64,000 nt of DNA from Janthinobacterium sp. (GCF_009923995.1 NZ_RFSK01000003.1:123798-187797), one strand, 5' to 3'; positions 8,340 to 17,227 are shown, counted from the first letter of the stretch. Program-made: numbers and translations. Notes: a model not told the origin generated them from the letters alone.

Positions 8340-8349
8340 CACCGCTTCC
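8340..8349. repeat. Putative attR core (second tRNA-tail copy)
   Basis: CACCGCTTCC repeats the tRNA-Ser end at 4187-4196. It is followed at once by the second copy of the flanking direct repeat, which makes chance similarity less likely. Confidence 0.5.
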
Positions 8350-8447
8350 AGCAGGGCACCTGCCCGCCCTGCGCGTGAGACTCGAAGGGCTGGCCCAACC
8401 GGCTCAACCCGCCCCGAATCCTCCAAGCGCTGCCGCAGTGCAACCCC
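8350..8447. repeat. Flanking imperfect direct repeat, right copy
   Basis: Second copy of the repeat at 4251-4349. The shared block CCCGCCCCGAATCCTCCAA is easy to see. The central hairpin has decayed here (GGGCTGG against CTCAACCC), so this copy is the more degenerate one. Confidence 0.75.
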
Positions 8448-8668
8448 TGAGCCGCAGGCTCCCGTGGCTCCAACCAGGTCTCCAGCCAAGCCCGCCGCCA
8501 CGGTACTCAGCCTCATCCCGTATCCAAATGGCAGACCAACCCGTCGCACCGGATGACCGCCATGCCACGCCAACCGCACCGCAGATTGTCCGTGCAGCTA
8601 CCGCGACGGCAAGGCAAGGGCGATGCCTCCTCGATGCATGCTCCAGTCCGTTACTCTCACTCCCCCGC

Positions 8669-9280
8669 TTACCGGTAAATGCTCAAGTACTGCGTGGGAA
8701 TGTCGAGCGGGTGGAGCTTGCCCGCCAATGCCAGGTTAATCAGCAGGGCGGCCAGCAGGCCGATTCCCGCCGGGATGCCAATGGCGAGACTGCGCACCGT
8801 CGGGGAGCGTGTTGCGACTTGCCTGTACAGGGCACAGCCCAGGTGCGTGAACAGGGCGCAGACTGAGAAGAAATAGTAGGGCGCAAAGAACAGTTCATAG
8901 GGCATCCGCGCCAAACCGGCTGCGGCATAGTAAAAATTCGTGTCGAGCTTGAGTACGGCGCGGCCGAACAGGATTGCGCCGACATGGAAAAGCAGGAACA
9001 GGGCCAGGTAGATTCCTGAGCCGGCCTGCAGCCACGCTACCAGGCCGTAGCGTTTTTTCCGTTTCTGCAGGACCATCCATATTCCGCTGCCGCATTGAAA
9101 CAGCACGCACGCCAGCAGCACCGGTTCGACCATGGCGTGTCGATAGAGTGGCCGGATCGCCTCCATGAAGGCGATGTGCGCGTGGGCGCCGGCAAGGGCC
9201 ACGAGGTGATTGCCAAGATGCAGCAATATATAGGCTGCCAGGACACAGGCCGACAGGCGGTGAAATTTACGCATGGGCAT
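8669..9280 (-). CDS. Five-helix membrane protein, possibly haem-binding (SdhC/FrdC-like)
   Basis: A 203-residue inner-membrane protein with about five hydrophobic helices (roughly residues 8-30, 48-72, 80-108, 130-152 and 163-185). Histidines sit inside or at the edge of helices (LLHLGNHL, LLFHVGAI, FTHLGC), a layout seen in dihaem membrane anchors of succinate dehydrogenase and fumarate reductase. No flavoprotein or iron-sulfur partner gene is adjacent, so a redox role is inference. The start is ATG 9280, with a second ATG two codons on at 9274; neither has a strong ribosome binding site. It lies just past the prophage remnant and reads toward it. Confidence 0.7.
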   Translation of the reverse strand: MPMRKFHRLSACVLAAYILLHLGNHLVALAGAHAHIAFMEAIRPLYRHAMVEPVLLACVLFQCGSGIWMVLQKRKKRYGLVAWLQAGSGIYLALFLLFHVGAILFGRAVLKLDTNFYYAAAGLARMPYELFFAPYYFFSVCALFTHLGCALYRQVATRSPTVRSLAIGIPAGIGLLAALLINLALAGKLHPLDIPTQYLSIYR

Positions 9281-9635
9281 ATGAATTCATGGGTGAGTCG
9301 GTTTTTCCTGTGTTGCGCTGGCGTTCCATCCCGCGAGGGCGGCGGATCCCTCCGGGGCCGGTCAGCGGAAACCATCGTGCAAGAGAAGTTGTATGTATCA
9401 ATATGGCAAGTGGACCTAAAGTTTGAAAAACAATAAAAAGTCATTTTCGGCCCGCCAGGCACGGCCCCTGCCGGCAGCAGGCCTGCCTGCCATGCTGGAA
9501 TCCGGTTGCCTTAGGGTGCATCGTGGGCGCGAGCGCGCATGTGCGGCAGCACTTGCCCATGGCATCGGCGCGGTGGCTCTTCTTGCCGCCGCGCAAGGGA
9601 TAAGGCTCCATGAACAGATCGCTGTCCGGCCGCGA
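9281..9635. other. Intergenic stretch with nothing recognised
   Basis: About 355 bases between two minus-strand genes. Short frames exist on both strands but none has a ribosome binding site together with protein-like composition. It must hold the promoter for the gene ending at 8669. I see no hairpin with a T run. Confidence 0.5.
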
Positions 9636-11066
9636 TCAGCCCGCTGCCGCCGGTCCGCGCTGGCGTAAGGTGATGGCCAGCGGCGCGGGCATCATCGTGA
9701 AGCCCATCACTTCCTTGGGGGCGCTCCCCGTCAATGGCCGGACTTGCGTTACCTCAAAGTTGGCCAGCAGCGTTGCCATCGCCACCTTGATTTCCATCAG
9801 TGCCAGGTAGCGCCCTGGGCACATTCGTGGCCCGGCACCAAACGGCATGGACAGCCGGCGGGCAGCGCCATCGTCACCCAGCCATCGCTCCGGCGTGAAA
9901 CGCTGCGCGCCGGGAAGGAAAGCCTCGTCCATGCTGTCGTGCCGCAGTACGCACCACAGCAGGGTATCCGCCGGCAGGCGCACATCCAATACGTTGGTCT
10001 CGTACAGCGCCTGCAGCGGCAGGAAGGGCGCGGGCGGCTTCAGGCGCATGGCTTCAAGCGCACAGGCTTCCACATAGTCGAGCCCATCCAGCTGTTCGGG
10101 CGTCATCGTCCAGCTATCGGCCACCTTGTCCAGTACTTCCTGCTGCGCCTGTTTCAGGGCCGCCGGATGCTGCCACAGCAGCCATATCAGCCAGGCCAGG
10201 GCGCTGGCAGTCGTTTCCTGGCCACCCAGCAGCATGGTCGAGACATTGCCGGCAATGACGGCATGATTGACGCCGCTGCCGGGTTTCTCGGCCGCCAGCA
10301 GCATGGCCTGCAGCATGTTGACGGGCTGGGCGCGCAGTGCCGGATCGGCCGCAAGCGCCTTGCTTGCCTGGGCGATAAAACCATCCGTCGCCGCCTGCAG
10401 CGCGCCTACGCTGCGTTCCAGGCGGCGGTCCGCGGGAAGCCGCAGCCAGCGCCAGTAAGGGAAGGGCATCAGCGAGCGGCGGGCCACCCCGGCCATCACG
10501 ACACTCACATGGTCCTGCAGTTTGTCGTCGCCGTTCTGCAGCGTATTGACGTCCTCGCCAAAGGCGAGACCGGCAATCACGTCGACCGTGTAGCGTTTGA
10601 GGTCACCGGACAGATCCATCTCCTGCTGCGCCTGCGCCGCCGCGCTCCAGCGCTGCGCCAGCCGCAGGCCCACCTGACGCAGGCGCAGGAAATACGCCTT
10701 GACCATGGATGGCGAAAAGCCGTGCATGACCATGCGGCGCTGCGTCAGCCAGTCGCCGCCCTCGGCCAGCAGGACGCCGGGAGCGCCGCCCAGTTCGGCC
10801 GAGATATCGGCCGTCACGGCGGGGCGGCGGAAAGTGTCGGGCCGCGCACGCAGCACCTGGCTGATCGCCTTGCTGTCAGACAGCACCACCACCTGCCGGC
10901 TGCCGATGCTGGCCCGGAATATCGGGCCGTAGCGCCCGCTCCATTGTTCCATGGTCTGGTGGATGGTGCGGGGGTTGAGCTGGTGCGCATTGCCGAGAAA
11001 CGGCAGCGCGGGCGGGGCCGGCAAGTCGGCGATTTCGCGTGAGACGGGCATGGCAGCGGTATTCAT
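9636..11066 (-). CDS. Cytochrome P450
   Basis: A 476-residue haem-thiolate monooxygenase. Landmarks are the I-helix oxygen-activation motif GGQETTASA, the K-helix ExxR (EAMR), the region ending in FTPERWL, and the haem loop FGAGPRMCPG with the axial cysteine. There is no membrane anchor, so it should be soluble and need external ferredoxin or flavin reductase partners, none of which are adjacent. I start it at ATG 11066 with GGGAG just upstream; a frame extending to 11165 overlaps the divergent gene. The substrate cannot be read from the sequence. A divergent AraC regulator 89 bases away is the likely controller. Confidence 0.95.
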   Translation of the reverse strand: MNTAAMPVSREIADLPAPPALPFLGNAHQLNPRTIHQTMEQWSGRYGPIFRASIGSRQVVVLSDSKAISQVLRARPDTFRRPAVTADISAELGGAPGVLLAEGGDWLTQRRMVMHGFSPSMVKAYFLRLRQVGLRLAQRWSAAAQAQQEMDLSGDLKRYTVDVIAGLAFGEDVNTLQNGDDKLQDHVSVVMAGVARRSLMPFPYWRWLRLPADRRLERSVGALQAATDGFIAQASKALAADPALRAQPVNMLQAMLLAAEKPGSGVNHAVIAGNVSTMLLGGQETTASALAWLIWLLWQHPAALKQAQQEVLDKVADSWTMTPEQLDGLDYVEACALEAMRLKPPAPFLPLQALYETNVLDVRLPADTLLWCVLRHDSMDEAFLPGAQRFTPERWLGDDGAARRLSMPFGAGPRMCPGRYLALMEIKVAMATLLANFEVTQVRPLTGSAPKEVMGFTMMPAPLAITLRQRGPAAAG

Positions 11067-11143
11067 GAGACTCCCTCGGTTGGCAGGTGATGCAGGCAGT
11101 ATCGTTTGCCCCGTCAGGCAGGTCTTGAACGTTTGCGACACGC

Positions 11144-11149
11144 TACAAT
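11144..11149 (+). promoter_or_regulatory. -10 box very close to the AraC start
   Basis: TACAAT at 11144-11149, with a weak -35 (TCTTGA, 11123-11128, 15-base spacer). Transcription would begin at about 11156, the A of the ATG. Confidence 0.4.
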
Positions 11150-11155
11150 GCTGGC

Positions 11156-12022
11156 ATGACGCCACCTGATGCCATCTGCCCGCCGACCGTCGCCCGCCTC
11201 GTCGCCCCCCGCGTGGCGCTGGCTTCCTGCGTACGGGCCTGGCTGGTACGCAGCACCATGGGCGCAGCTCCCTTGCCGGCGGCGCAGCGCCTGAATCGCT
11301 TTCCCGCGACGCCGTTCTGCGCCATTACCTGGATGATCGAGGGAAACGCCACACTGGTGGAGCCGGCCACCGGCGAGGAGGCTGGCCCTGGCGACGCGGT
11401 CTTTTCCGGCCCGCGCACGCTGCCCTGCATGACTGCCAATCCCGGCCCCGTGCATACGATCACCGTGCTGTTCTTCGCCGACGCGCTGCATCGGCTGACG
11501 GGGCTGGACATGTCCACCCAGATCAACAACATGGCCGAACTTGGCGCCGCGCTTGGCGAAGAGTGGCGGGCGCTGTCGGCGCCCCTGCTGGCGGCAGCGG
11601 ACGACGAGGCCCGTATCGCCGTGCTGGAAGACTGGCTGGAGCCGCGATGGCGCCAGGAGCGCGGCGCCGAGGGCGCCTTGTGGGCGCCCATCCACGACTG
11701 GCTGCAGGCGCTCGCCCTGCGGGCCGCAACGGCCGGCGCGGGACGCAGCGCACGAATGGTGGAGCGTCGCGTCCGTGTCTGGACGGGGCATCCCTTGCGC
11801 ATGCTGCGCCGCCTGGCAAGGGCCGAGGAATCGTTGGTGGCGGCGACGCGCGAGCAGCAGCAGGGGAAGATGTCGCTGTCCGACGTGGCGGCCCGCTCGG
11901 GCTATGCGGATCAAGCCCACCTGTCGCGCGATGCGCGCGCACTGGTCGGCGCAAGCCCGCGCGAGCTGGCGACGCTCGCGCAGACGGATGAAAGCTATTG
12001 GCTGTACCGCATCTGGATCTGA
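11156..12022 (+). CDS. AraC-family transcriptional regulator
   Basis: A 288-residue regulator. The C-terminal third carries the AraC/XylS double helix-turn-helix, clearest in LSDVAARSGYADQAHLSRDAR followed by GASPRELA. The N-terminal part resembles the ligand or sensor half of DUF6597-type AraC proteins. It is divergent from the P450 gene with 89 bases between, so it probably controls that gene in response to the substrate. No ribosome binding site precedes ATG 11156, and a -10-like TACAAT ends at 11149, so the mRNA may be leaderless. Confidence 0.85.
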   Translation: MTPPDAICPPTVARLVAPRVALASCVRAWLVRSTMGAAPLPAAQRLNRFPATPFCAITWMIEGNATLVEPATGEEAGPGDAVFSGPRTLPCMTANPGPVHTITVLFFADALHRLTGLDMSTQINNMAELGAALGEEWRALSAPLLAAADDEARIAVLEDWLEPRWRQERGAEGALWAPIHDWLQALALRAATAGAGRSARMVERRVRVWTGHPLRMLRRLARAEESLVAATREQQQGKMSLSDVAARSGYADQAHLSRDARALVGASPRELATLAQTDESYWLYRIWI

Positions 12023-12107
12023 GCCGGCGGGACATGCACACCGGCGCCGCAGGCCAATGCGGCCGTATCGAGAGCCCCCTGGCCGGAGCGCCGCGCTTCC
12101 CTGACCG

Positions 12108-13508
12108 TCACACCACCGCCGCGCTGAAGGACTCGGGCCGCCGCGCGAGCAGGTGGGACAGCCGTTGCAGGCCCGCCTGCAGGCGCCCGCGGTCCTTGAT
12201 GCTGCCCAGGGAGATGCGGATGGCATTCACGGCGCCGCTGCCCGTTGCGAATGCCTCCGCCGGCGTGACTGCGATGCCGGAGCTGGCGGCTGCCTGCGCC
12301 AGCTGCGAGGAATTCCAGTACGCCGGCAGCTCGAGCCATACATGCAGGCCGTCACCCAGGCCGCTGTAGCGCCCCGCCAGGATATCGCGCGCCATCCTGT
12401 GGCGCAGGCGCGCCTCCTGGCGCACGCCGTCCATCAGGCGGTCCGCCGACCCGTCGAGTATCCACTGGGTGGCCAGGGCGGCCGTCAAGGGGGCGACCAT
12501 CAGCGCGAAGGAGCGTAGCGCGACGAGGAAGCGTTCGCGTTCGAGCGGGTCGCGTATCAGCACGAAGGCGACGCGCAGGCCGGGCGTCAGGCATTTCGAC
12601 AGGGTGGAGATGTAAGCCACCTGTTCCGGGGCAAACGTGGCAATCGGCGGCGGCGGGGCTTCGGCCAGGAGCCAGTAGGGATCGTCCTCGACGATGCGCA
12701 CCTTGCAGCGCTGGGCGATGCCGGCGAGCTCCTTGCGCCGGCGTTCCGGCATGGTGATGGCGGTCGGGTTCTGCAAGGTCGGATTGAGGTAGATCAGCGC
12801 AGGCTTGTGCTGGCGGCACGCCTGCTCGAGCTTCTCGGGCACCATCCCGTGTCTGTCCGCTTCCACCGCCATGAGCTGCCGGCCGAACTGGCCCGCTGCC
12901 GCACGCAAGCCGGGATAACTTGCCGGCTCTGCCAGGATGACGTCGCCAGGCTCCGTGAGCGCCAGGATCAAGGCGGCGATCGCCGCCTGCGCACCGGGAC
13001 AGACGACCAGCTGCTGCGTATCCACATGGCCAAACATCGGTGCCAGCCATTTGGCGCCGGCCTTGCGGTCGGAGTCGCTTCCTCCGCCCAGGTGATAAGT
13101 CATCAGCAATTCATTATCTGCCCGCATCAATACTTGCGACAGCCCCTGTTTCAGCATGTCGTCGAAGTCCACGCCATCGGGCGGCGGCGGGGTATTCATG
13201 CTCAGGTCGAGGATGGCGGTCAACTCCACCTTCGGCGCCGCGACATACGTGCCGCGGGCGCCGCGGCCCTCCAGCAAGTGGCGGCGTCGGGCTTCGTCGT
13301 AGGCGCGCGTGATCGTCGTCAGGTCGACGCCCAGCTGGGCTGCCAGCTGGCGCTGCGGCGGCAGGCGGTCGCCCGGGGTCAGCGATCCGTTTGCCACCGC
13401 CGCTTGCAAGGCATCGGCAATCTGTAAAAAACGCGGCCCTTTGTACCCGGCCAGGCGGGGCATCCAGGGTGGCAAAGCATCATCTTGTATGGTTTTTAAG
13501 TGGGACAT
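12108..13508 (-). CDS. MocR-type regulator (GntR HTH plus aminotransferase fold)
   Basis: A 466-residue MocR/PdxR-class regulator. An N-terminal GntR winged helix covers about residues 20-90 (GSLTPGDRLPPQRQLAAQLGVDLTTI is the diagnostic region). A linker leads to a fold-type I aminotransferase domain with the PLP-binding lysine in STLSKCLTPGLR and LNPTLQNPTA. MocR proteins sense PLP or amino-compound adducts and usually control a divergent gene. Upstream is a 283-base gap and then a small membrane protein gene on the other strand, which could be the target. The frame is complete and of normal length. Confidence 0.92.
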   Translation of the reverse strand: MSHLKTIQDDALPPWMPRLAGYKGPRFLQIADALQAAVANGSLTPGDRLPPQRQLAAQLGVDLTTITRAYDEARRRHLLEGRGARGTYVAAPKVELTAILDLSMNTPPPPDGVDFDDMLKQGLSQVLMRADNELLMTYHLGGGSDSDRKAGAKWLAPMFGHVDTQQLVVCPGAQAAIAALILALTEPGDVILAEPASYPGLRAAAGQFGRQLMAVEADRHGMVPEKLEQACRQHKPALIYLNPTLQNPTAITMPERRRKELAGIAQRCKVRIVEDDPYWLLAEAPPPPIATFAPEQVAYISTLSKCLTPGLRVAFVLIRDPLERERFLVALRSFALMVAPLTAALATQWILDGSADRLMDGVRQEARLRHRMARDILAGRYSGLGDGLHVWLELPAYWNSSQLAQAAASSGIAVTPAEAFATGSGAVNAIRISLGSIKDRGRLQAGLQRLSHLLARRPESFSAAVV

Positions 13509-13791
13509 TTTGTCTCAATGTATGGAAATTGTTTTTAAGTAGTATGCATCAGAACCTGCGGCAACGCCACCTTGCATGGCAGTCGCCGGGGTTTTCTCCT
13601 CTCCCGTCCGGATGCGGCAACGCACGGCGTGCGATGCCCTTGTTGTTTCATAGGTGGCTATAATGAAAGACTCAGGCAGGGTGGCTGGGGAGGGGTTGAA
13701 AAAATGTCGCTGCTGCTGCAGCGTTTTGAGGCAGTGCTCCTCACCATGGATAGTGTCAAGTAATAGCTGGAAATAGCTGGAAATACTCAAA

Positions 13792-14031
13792 ATGATCGAT
13801 TGGATCCCGATAGTCTTCGTTACCTTCAAGGGCCTCGTGCTCGGCACGGGCATGTTCTTCGCCATCAAGTGGCATTACGATCAAGGGAGGAAGGGCAAGA
13901 TCGAAGAGCGGCGCGCCGTGCTGCGCGCCAGCGGCAAGGCGGTCGCCATCTTCGTGCTGCTGCTCCTGGGCCTGGGCTTCGTCACCTTCGACCTCGTCAA
14001 GATGCTCGGTTTGGAAATATCGTTCACCTGA
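13792..14031 (+). CDS. Small two-helix membrane protein
   Basis: A 79-residue protein with hydrophobic helices at about 4-25 and 48-70, joined by a charged loop (HYDQGRKGKIEERR). I do not recognise a family. The 283 bases upstream separate it from the divergent MocR gene and hold no other credible gene. Its function is unknown. Confidence 0.65.
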   Translation: MIDWIPIVFVTFKGLVLGTGMFFAIKWHYDQGRKGKIEERRAVLRASGKAVAIFVLLLLGLGFVTFDLVKMLGLEISFT

Positions 14032-14203
14032 TGACAAGGAATGGCCGGTCGCCATCGGGTTGACTCGGCCAGAACCGGATGCCGCCTGCCCCAGGCAAGC
14101 GCCACCCTGGTAGCTGCAGGTGCCGGCAAGGCCTGCCCGAACCCGCATGCCAGGCTCGCCCGCCTGGCGCGCCCTTGCGCAATTACGCCGTACTCTTAAG
14201 CCC

Positions 14204-14611
14204 ATGAAAAACCTGCCCGTAGAATATCGTCACAATTTCCCCCTGGACCCGGTCGATGTCGTTCGCGTCTTCGACCAGTCGGGCATCAAGCGGCCGACGG
14301 CCGATCTGCCGAGGATCGCGCGCATGTTTGCCGCGCCCGGCCTGCTGCTGTCGGCATGGGTGGATGGCAAGCTCGTGGGGCTGGCCCGCTCGCTGACCGA
14401 TTATGCCTACTGCTGCTATCTCTCGGACCTGGCGGTAGACAAGCAATACCAGGGCCTGGGCATCGGCAAGGAACTTGTCCGGCGCACCCAGGCCGTCATC
14501 GGCGACGACGTGTCCCTGATACTGCTGTCGGCCCCGGATGCCATGTCCTACTATCCGACGCTCGGTTTTGAAGCTGCGGGCAATGCCTACGTGATTCGGC
14601 GCAAGCATTGA
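14204..14611 (+). CDS. GNAT-family N-acetyltransferase
   Basis: A 135-residue acetyltransferase with the acetyl-CoA pyrophosphate-binding motif QYQGLGIGKELVRR and the terminal SYYPTLGFEAAGNAYVI region typical of YhbS/YjdJ-like GNAT enzymes. The start at ATG 14204 is preferred over an upstream in-frame codon at 14120, which lies in sequence unlike protein. The substrate is unknown. Confidence 0.88.
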   Translation: MKNLPVEYRHNFPLDPVDVVRVFDQSGIKRPTADLPRIARMFAAPGLLLSAWVDGKLVGLARSLTDYAYCCYLSDLAVDKQYQGLGIGKELVRRTQAVIGDDVSLILLSAPDAMSYYPTLGFEAAGNAYVIRRKH

Positions 14612-14640
14612 GCGACCGCTTCCGGGAAAGCCCGCGCCTC

Positions 14641-15099
14641 ATGAAAACCGTCTACACCCTGGCCGGCGCCCTTGCACGGGACCCCGGCCGCGTCGCCAAG
14701 ACCCGGGCGCTCACCCTCGACGAGTCCAGGCCCCACATGGGCCTGAAAGGCAGCCACGGCCTGTTTGCCTCCGCGGAGTGGTGGGACAGCATCGCGGCCG
14801 GGCGCCTCCTGACGCAAACGGTGACGGGCAGCATCGAGCGTACGTCTTTCGCGGGCCAGGACAGCCGCCGCGGCGATCAAGTCAACAGCGTCACCTTGCG
14901 CCTGGCGGATGGCTCGACTGTGGACGAGAGCATCTACGCGCACCACTCGCAGGACAGCCGGCTGTTCGTGCCCGGTGCCACGGTGACGATGGTGTATGCG
15001 CTGGACGAGCTGAAGGCGCAAGCTGCGGCGGACGGTGGTGTCAATTACGCGCGGACCGTGCTGGAAGTTGCCATCTCCGTCGGGAACGCTCGGGAATAG
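14641..15099 (+). CDS. Conserved-looking hypothetical protein
   Basis: A 152-residue soluble protein without signal peptide or membrane helix; I do not recognise the family. Its middle (SVTLRLADGSTVDESIYAH) and a following hydrophobic strand suggest a small beta-rich domain, and glutamate/aspartate-rich turns are common. I start it at ATG 14641; a TTG at 14608 that overlaps the acetyltransferase stop would add eleven residues. It follows the GNAT gene closely and may be co-transcribed. Confidence 0.6.
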   Translation: MKTVYTLAGALARDPGRVAKTRALTLDESRPHMGLKGSHGLFASAEWWDSIAAGRLLTQTVTGSIERTSFAGQDSRRGDQVNSVTLRLADGSTVDESIYAHHSQDSRLFVPGATVTMVYALDELKAQAAADGGVNYARTVLEVAISVGNARE

Positions 15100-15231
15100 G
15101 GTACGGCGCCGCGCCGCAGTTCCACCATCGGCACAACCTTGACCCAGGACAAATTCCCCGCCGAAATTCGTTTGACCGTCCCCCGCGCCGGGTCTAGAGT
15201 CGTCGACAAGACCTCAACGGACCCCATCGCC

Positions 15232-15432
15232 ATGGCCAAGCCCTTTCCCCTCAACCCCAGGAACCCCGAGCGCATCTGCTGGGGCTGCGACCAGTACTGC
15301 TCGCCGGATGCCATGCGCTGCGGCAATGGCTCCGAACGGACACAGCATCCGATCGAGCTGTTCGGCGAGGGCTGGAATGACTGGGGGCTGGCGGCGGCCG
15401 ACAAGGACGACAAGGACGAGGACCAGCCTTGA
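15232..15432 (+). CDS. DUF3079 domain protein
   Basis: A 66-residue protein matching the small DUF3079 family common in Burkholderiales. The diagnostic core is NPERICWGCDQYC followed by MRCGNGSERTQHP, with three cysteines in the first block (CWGCDQYC) and one later (MRCG) that could bind a metal. The tail is very acidic (DKDDKDEDQP). I start it at MAKPFPLNP (15232); a longer frame to 15139 lacks support. Its function is not known. Confidence 0.85.
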   Translation: MAKPFPLNPRNPERICWGCDQYCSPDAMRCGNGSERTQHPIELFGEGWNDWGLAAADKDDKDEDQP

Positions 15433-15502
15433 CGGCAAGCGTTCCGCACGGTGCGCCGCTACAATCTCTTCATCGCGCATTCGTTCGCGCTGAGGAGTGA
15501 CC

Positions 15503-16000
15503 ATGCAAGAAACCCTGTCCCGCTGGCTGGCAAGCAGCGCCGGCGAATACCGGCTGGCCGAGCATCCGGCCGTGCATACGATCGGCGAAGCGCTGCTGCA
15601 CGTGCCGCCCATGCCGGGCCTGATGGTGAAAAACCTGTTCCTGCGCGACGAGAAGGGCAGGCGGCATTTCCTCGTCATCGTGCCCTTCGACCGGCGCATC
15701 GACGTGGCGGCGCTGGGGTGGCTGTTGCCTGCGAGTAAGCTCAGCATGGCCTCGCCCGAACGGCTGCAGCGGCACCTGGGCATCGCACCCGGCGCCGTCA
15801 GCCTGTTTGCCTTGCTGCATGACAGCACGCAAGCCGTGGAGCTGGTGCTGGACCAGGCCGTGTGGGACGCCGGCCATCTGCAAGCCCATCCGCTGCGCAA
15901 CACGGCTACCGTGCTGCTGTCGCATGCCGCCCTGGTCCGTTTCCTCGCGCACACGGGGCACGTGCCCCGCATCCTGACGGTGCCGTCGGCGCCCGCGTGA
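15503..16000 (+). CDS. YbaK/ProX-type aminoacyl-tRNA deacylase
   Basis: A 165-residue member of the YbaK/EbsC fold, closest by eye to free-standing PrdX/ProX proteins that hydrolyse mischarged Ala-tRNA(Pro). Supporting sequence: GLMVKNLFLRDEKGRR carries the conserved lysine, followed by KLSMASPERLQRHLGI and a GAVSLFALLHD loop. GAGGAG at 15492-15497 sits five bases before ATG 15503, which fixes the start; an upstream GTG at 15497 overlaps that site. The stop at 16000 abuts the convergent MFS gene. Confidence 0.88.
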   Translation: MQETLSRWLASSAGEYRLAEHPAVHTIGEALLHVPPMPGLMVKNLFLRDEKGRRHFLVIVPFDRRIDVAALGWLLPASKLSMASPERLQRHLGIAPGAVSLFALLHDSTQAVELVLDQAVWDAGHLQAHPLRNTATVLLSHAALVRFLAHTGHVPRILTVPSAPA

Positions 16001-17227
16001 TCAATGCCCGGCCACGGGCGCGCCGCCGCTGCGCCGCCCCGGGCGGAAACCATGCGACCGGGCCGACCAGGCGATCGCGAACGCCAGCGTGAGCAAGGCC
16101 AGCATGGCCCACGGAAAGGCGCCCGCACCCCACATCTGCAGCAGGGCGCCGCCGACGATGCCCGCGGCCGCGATGGCGCCATTCCACGCCACCACATTCA
16201 TCGACAGGGCCACGTCGGCGCCGCTGCCGGCCGTGTCGGCCAGCGCCGTCTGCAACAGCGTGGCCGCGCCGCCAAAGCTCAGGCCCCAGACGGCCATGGC
16301 CACATAGACGATGGCGGGCAGATGCGAGGCGATGCCCAGCACGAGGGCCGTCGCGGCAAACACGGCCAGGCTGGCCAGCACGGCGGTGCGCAGGTGGCGC
16401 TCGACCAGCCTGCCCGTGACGCAGATGCCGGCCAGGGCGGCGGCGCCAAAGACGAGCAGGACCAGGTCGACCCGCTGCGTCAATCCCGCCGGCGCGACGA
16501 AGGGGGCAATATAGGTGTAGAGAATATTGTGCGCCAGCATCCAGGCGATGACGACGGCCAGCACGGGGCGCACGCCCGGCGTCGTGAAGACGCGGCGCAG
16601 GGGCAGGCGTTCATGGGCGGACTGGCCCGGGTAGTCCGGCACCTTCGCCAGCACCCAGGCGATCAGGACCAATGTCAGGGCGGAAATGATCCAGAACGCG
16701 GCGCGCCAGCCGACGAGGGAACCGAGCAGGGTGCCCAGCGGCACGCCCAGGGACAGGGCGACGGGCGTGCCCACCATGGCCAGGGCCAGGGCGCGGCCTT
16801 GCTGCTGCGGCGCCACCATGCGCCGCGCGTAGCCGGCGAGCAAGCTCCACGCCAGTCCGGCCGCCATGCCCGCGAAGAAGCGGGCCGCCAGGGTCAGCCA
16901 GTAGTGCGTCGACAGGGCCGTGACGGTATTGAACACGAGAAAGCCGATGATGGTCAGCAGCAGCACGTTGCGGCGGCGCCAGCCGCGCGTGGCGATGGTC
17001 AGCGGTATGGCCGCCAGCAGCGAGCCGAGCGCATACGCCGTGACCATTTGCCCGGCCAGCGCGGCGCTGATGCCGAGTCCGGCGCTAATTTGCGGCAACA
17101 AGCCGGCGGGCAAGGTTTCCGTGACGATGCAGATAAACCCCGTCATGGCCAGGGCCAGCAGGCCGGCGACGGGGAGGCGGTCGGCCAGCGCAGGGCTGGC
17201 TCCGGTGGTAAGCGTGGCGTGATTCAC
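16001..17227 (-). CDS. MFS efflux transporter (DHA1/AraJ-like)
   Basis: A 408-residue transporter with about twelve membrane helices and the DHA1 motifs: the helix 4 region RFFAGMAAGLAWSLLAGYARR, and GTPVALSLGVPLGTLLGSLVGWR, which is motif C of drug-proton antiporters. It probably exports a small compound or drug by proton antiport. I start it at GTG 17227, preceded by AAGGA; the longer frame to 17344 would run through its own promoter. A TetR repressor is divergent, with overlapping promoters and an operator-like palindrome at 17291-17304. The substrate is unknown. Confidence 0.9.
   Translation of the reverse strand: MNHATLTTGASPALADRLPVAGLLALAMTGFICIVTETLPAGLLPQISAGLGISAALAGQMVTAYALGSLLAAIPLTIATRGWRRRNVLLLTIIGFLVFNTVTALSTHYWLTLAARFFAGMAAGLAWSLLAGYARRMVAPQQQGRALALAMVGTPVALSLGVPLGTLLGSLVGWRAAFWIISALTLVLIAWVLAKVPDYPGQSAHERLPLRRVFTTPGVRPVLAVVIAWMLAHNILYTYIAPFVAPAGLTQRVDLVLLVFGAAALAGICVTGRLVERHLRTAVLASLAVFAATALVLGIASHLPAIVYVAMAVWGLSFGGAATLLQTALADTAGSGADVALSMNVVAWNGAIAAAGIVGGALLQMWGAGAFPWAMLALLTLAFAIAWSARSHGFRPGRRSGGAPVAGH

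Larger units (their letters stand above)
4187..8349. mobile_element. Gutted P2-like prophage at tRNA-Ser with AT-rich cargo
   Basis: The left edge is the tRNA-Ser 3' end, and the right edge is a second copy of ten bases of that end (CACCGCTTCC at 4187-4196 and 8340-8349). Each copy is followed by versions of the same repeat of about 90-100 bases. Inside are the 3' part of a P2 gpQ-type portal gene, a phage-type zinc-finger gene, a possible cos region and an AT-rich operon. No integrase, capsid, tail or replication gene remains. In P2 the portal gene reads toward cos, and cargo lies on the far side of cos; the order here agrees. The exact ends are inferred because the core repeat is short. Confidence 0.65.
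7869..8668. other. Non-coding stretch spanning the right end of the element
   Basis: This covers the operon's upstream region (7869-8090), an unassigned 230 bases (8090-8320), the attR-like core (8340-8349), the right direct repeat (8350-8447) and about 220 bases that follow. Frames across 8109-8322 stay open on both strands, but none begins with a good start or shows a motif I recognise. Part could be decayed integrase or replication sequence, which I cannot show. Confidence 0.5.

Noticed and set aside
8087..8473. 128-codon minus-strand frame over the right repeat
   Set aside because: Its N-terminal part is only the flanking repeat read as protein, similar to the frame over the left copy; no ribosome binding site.
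9423..9668. 81-codon plus-strand frame between the membrane protein and P450 genes
   Set aside because: No ribosome binding site, arginine/alanine-rich translation, and overlap with the P450 3' end.
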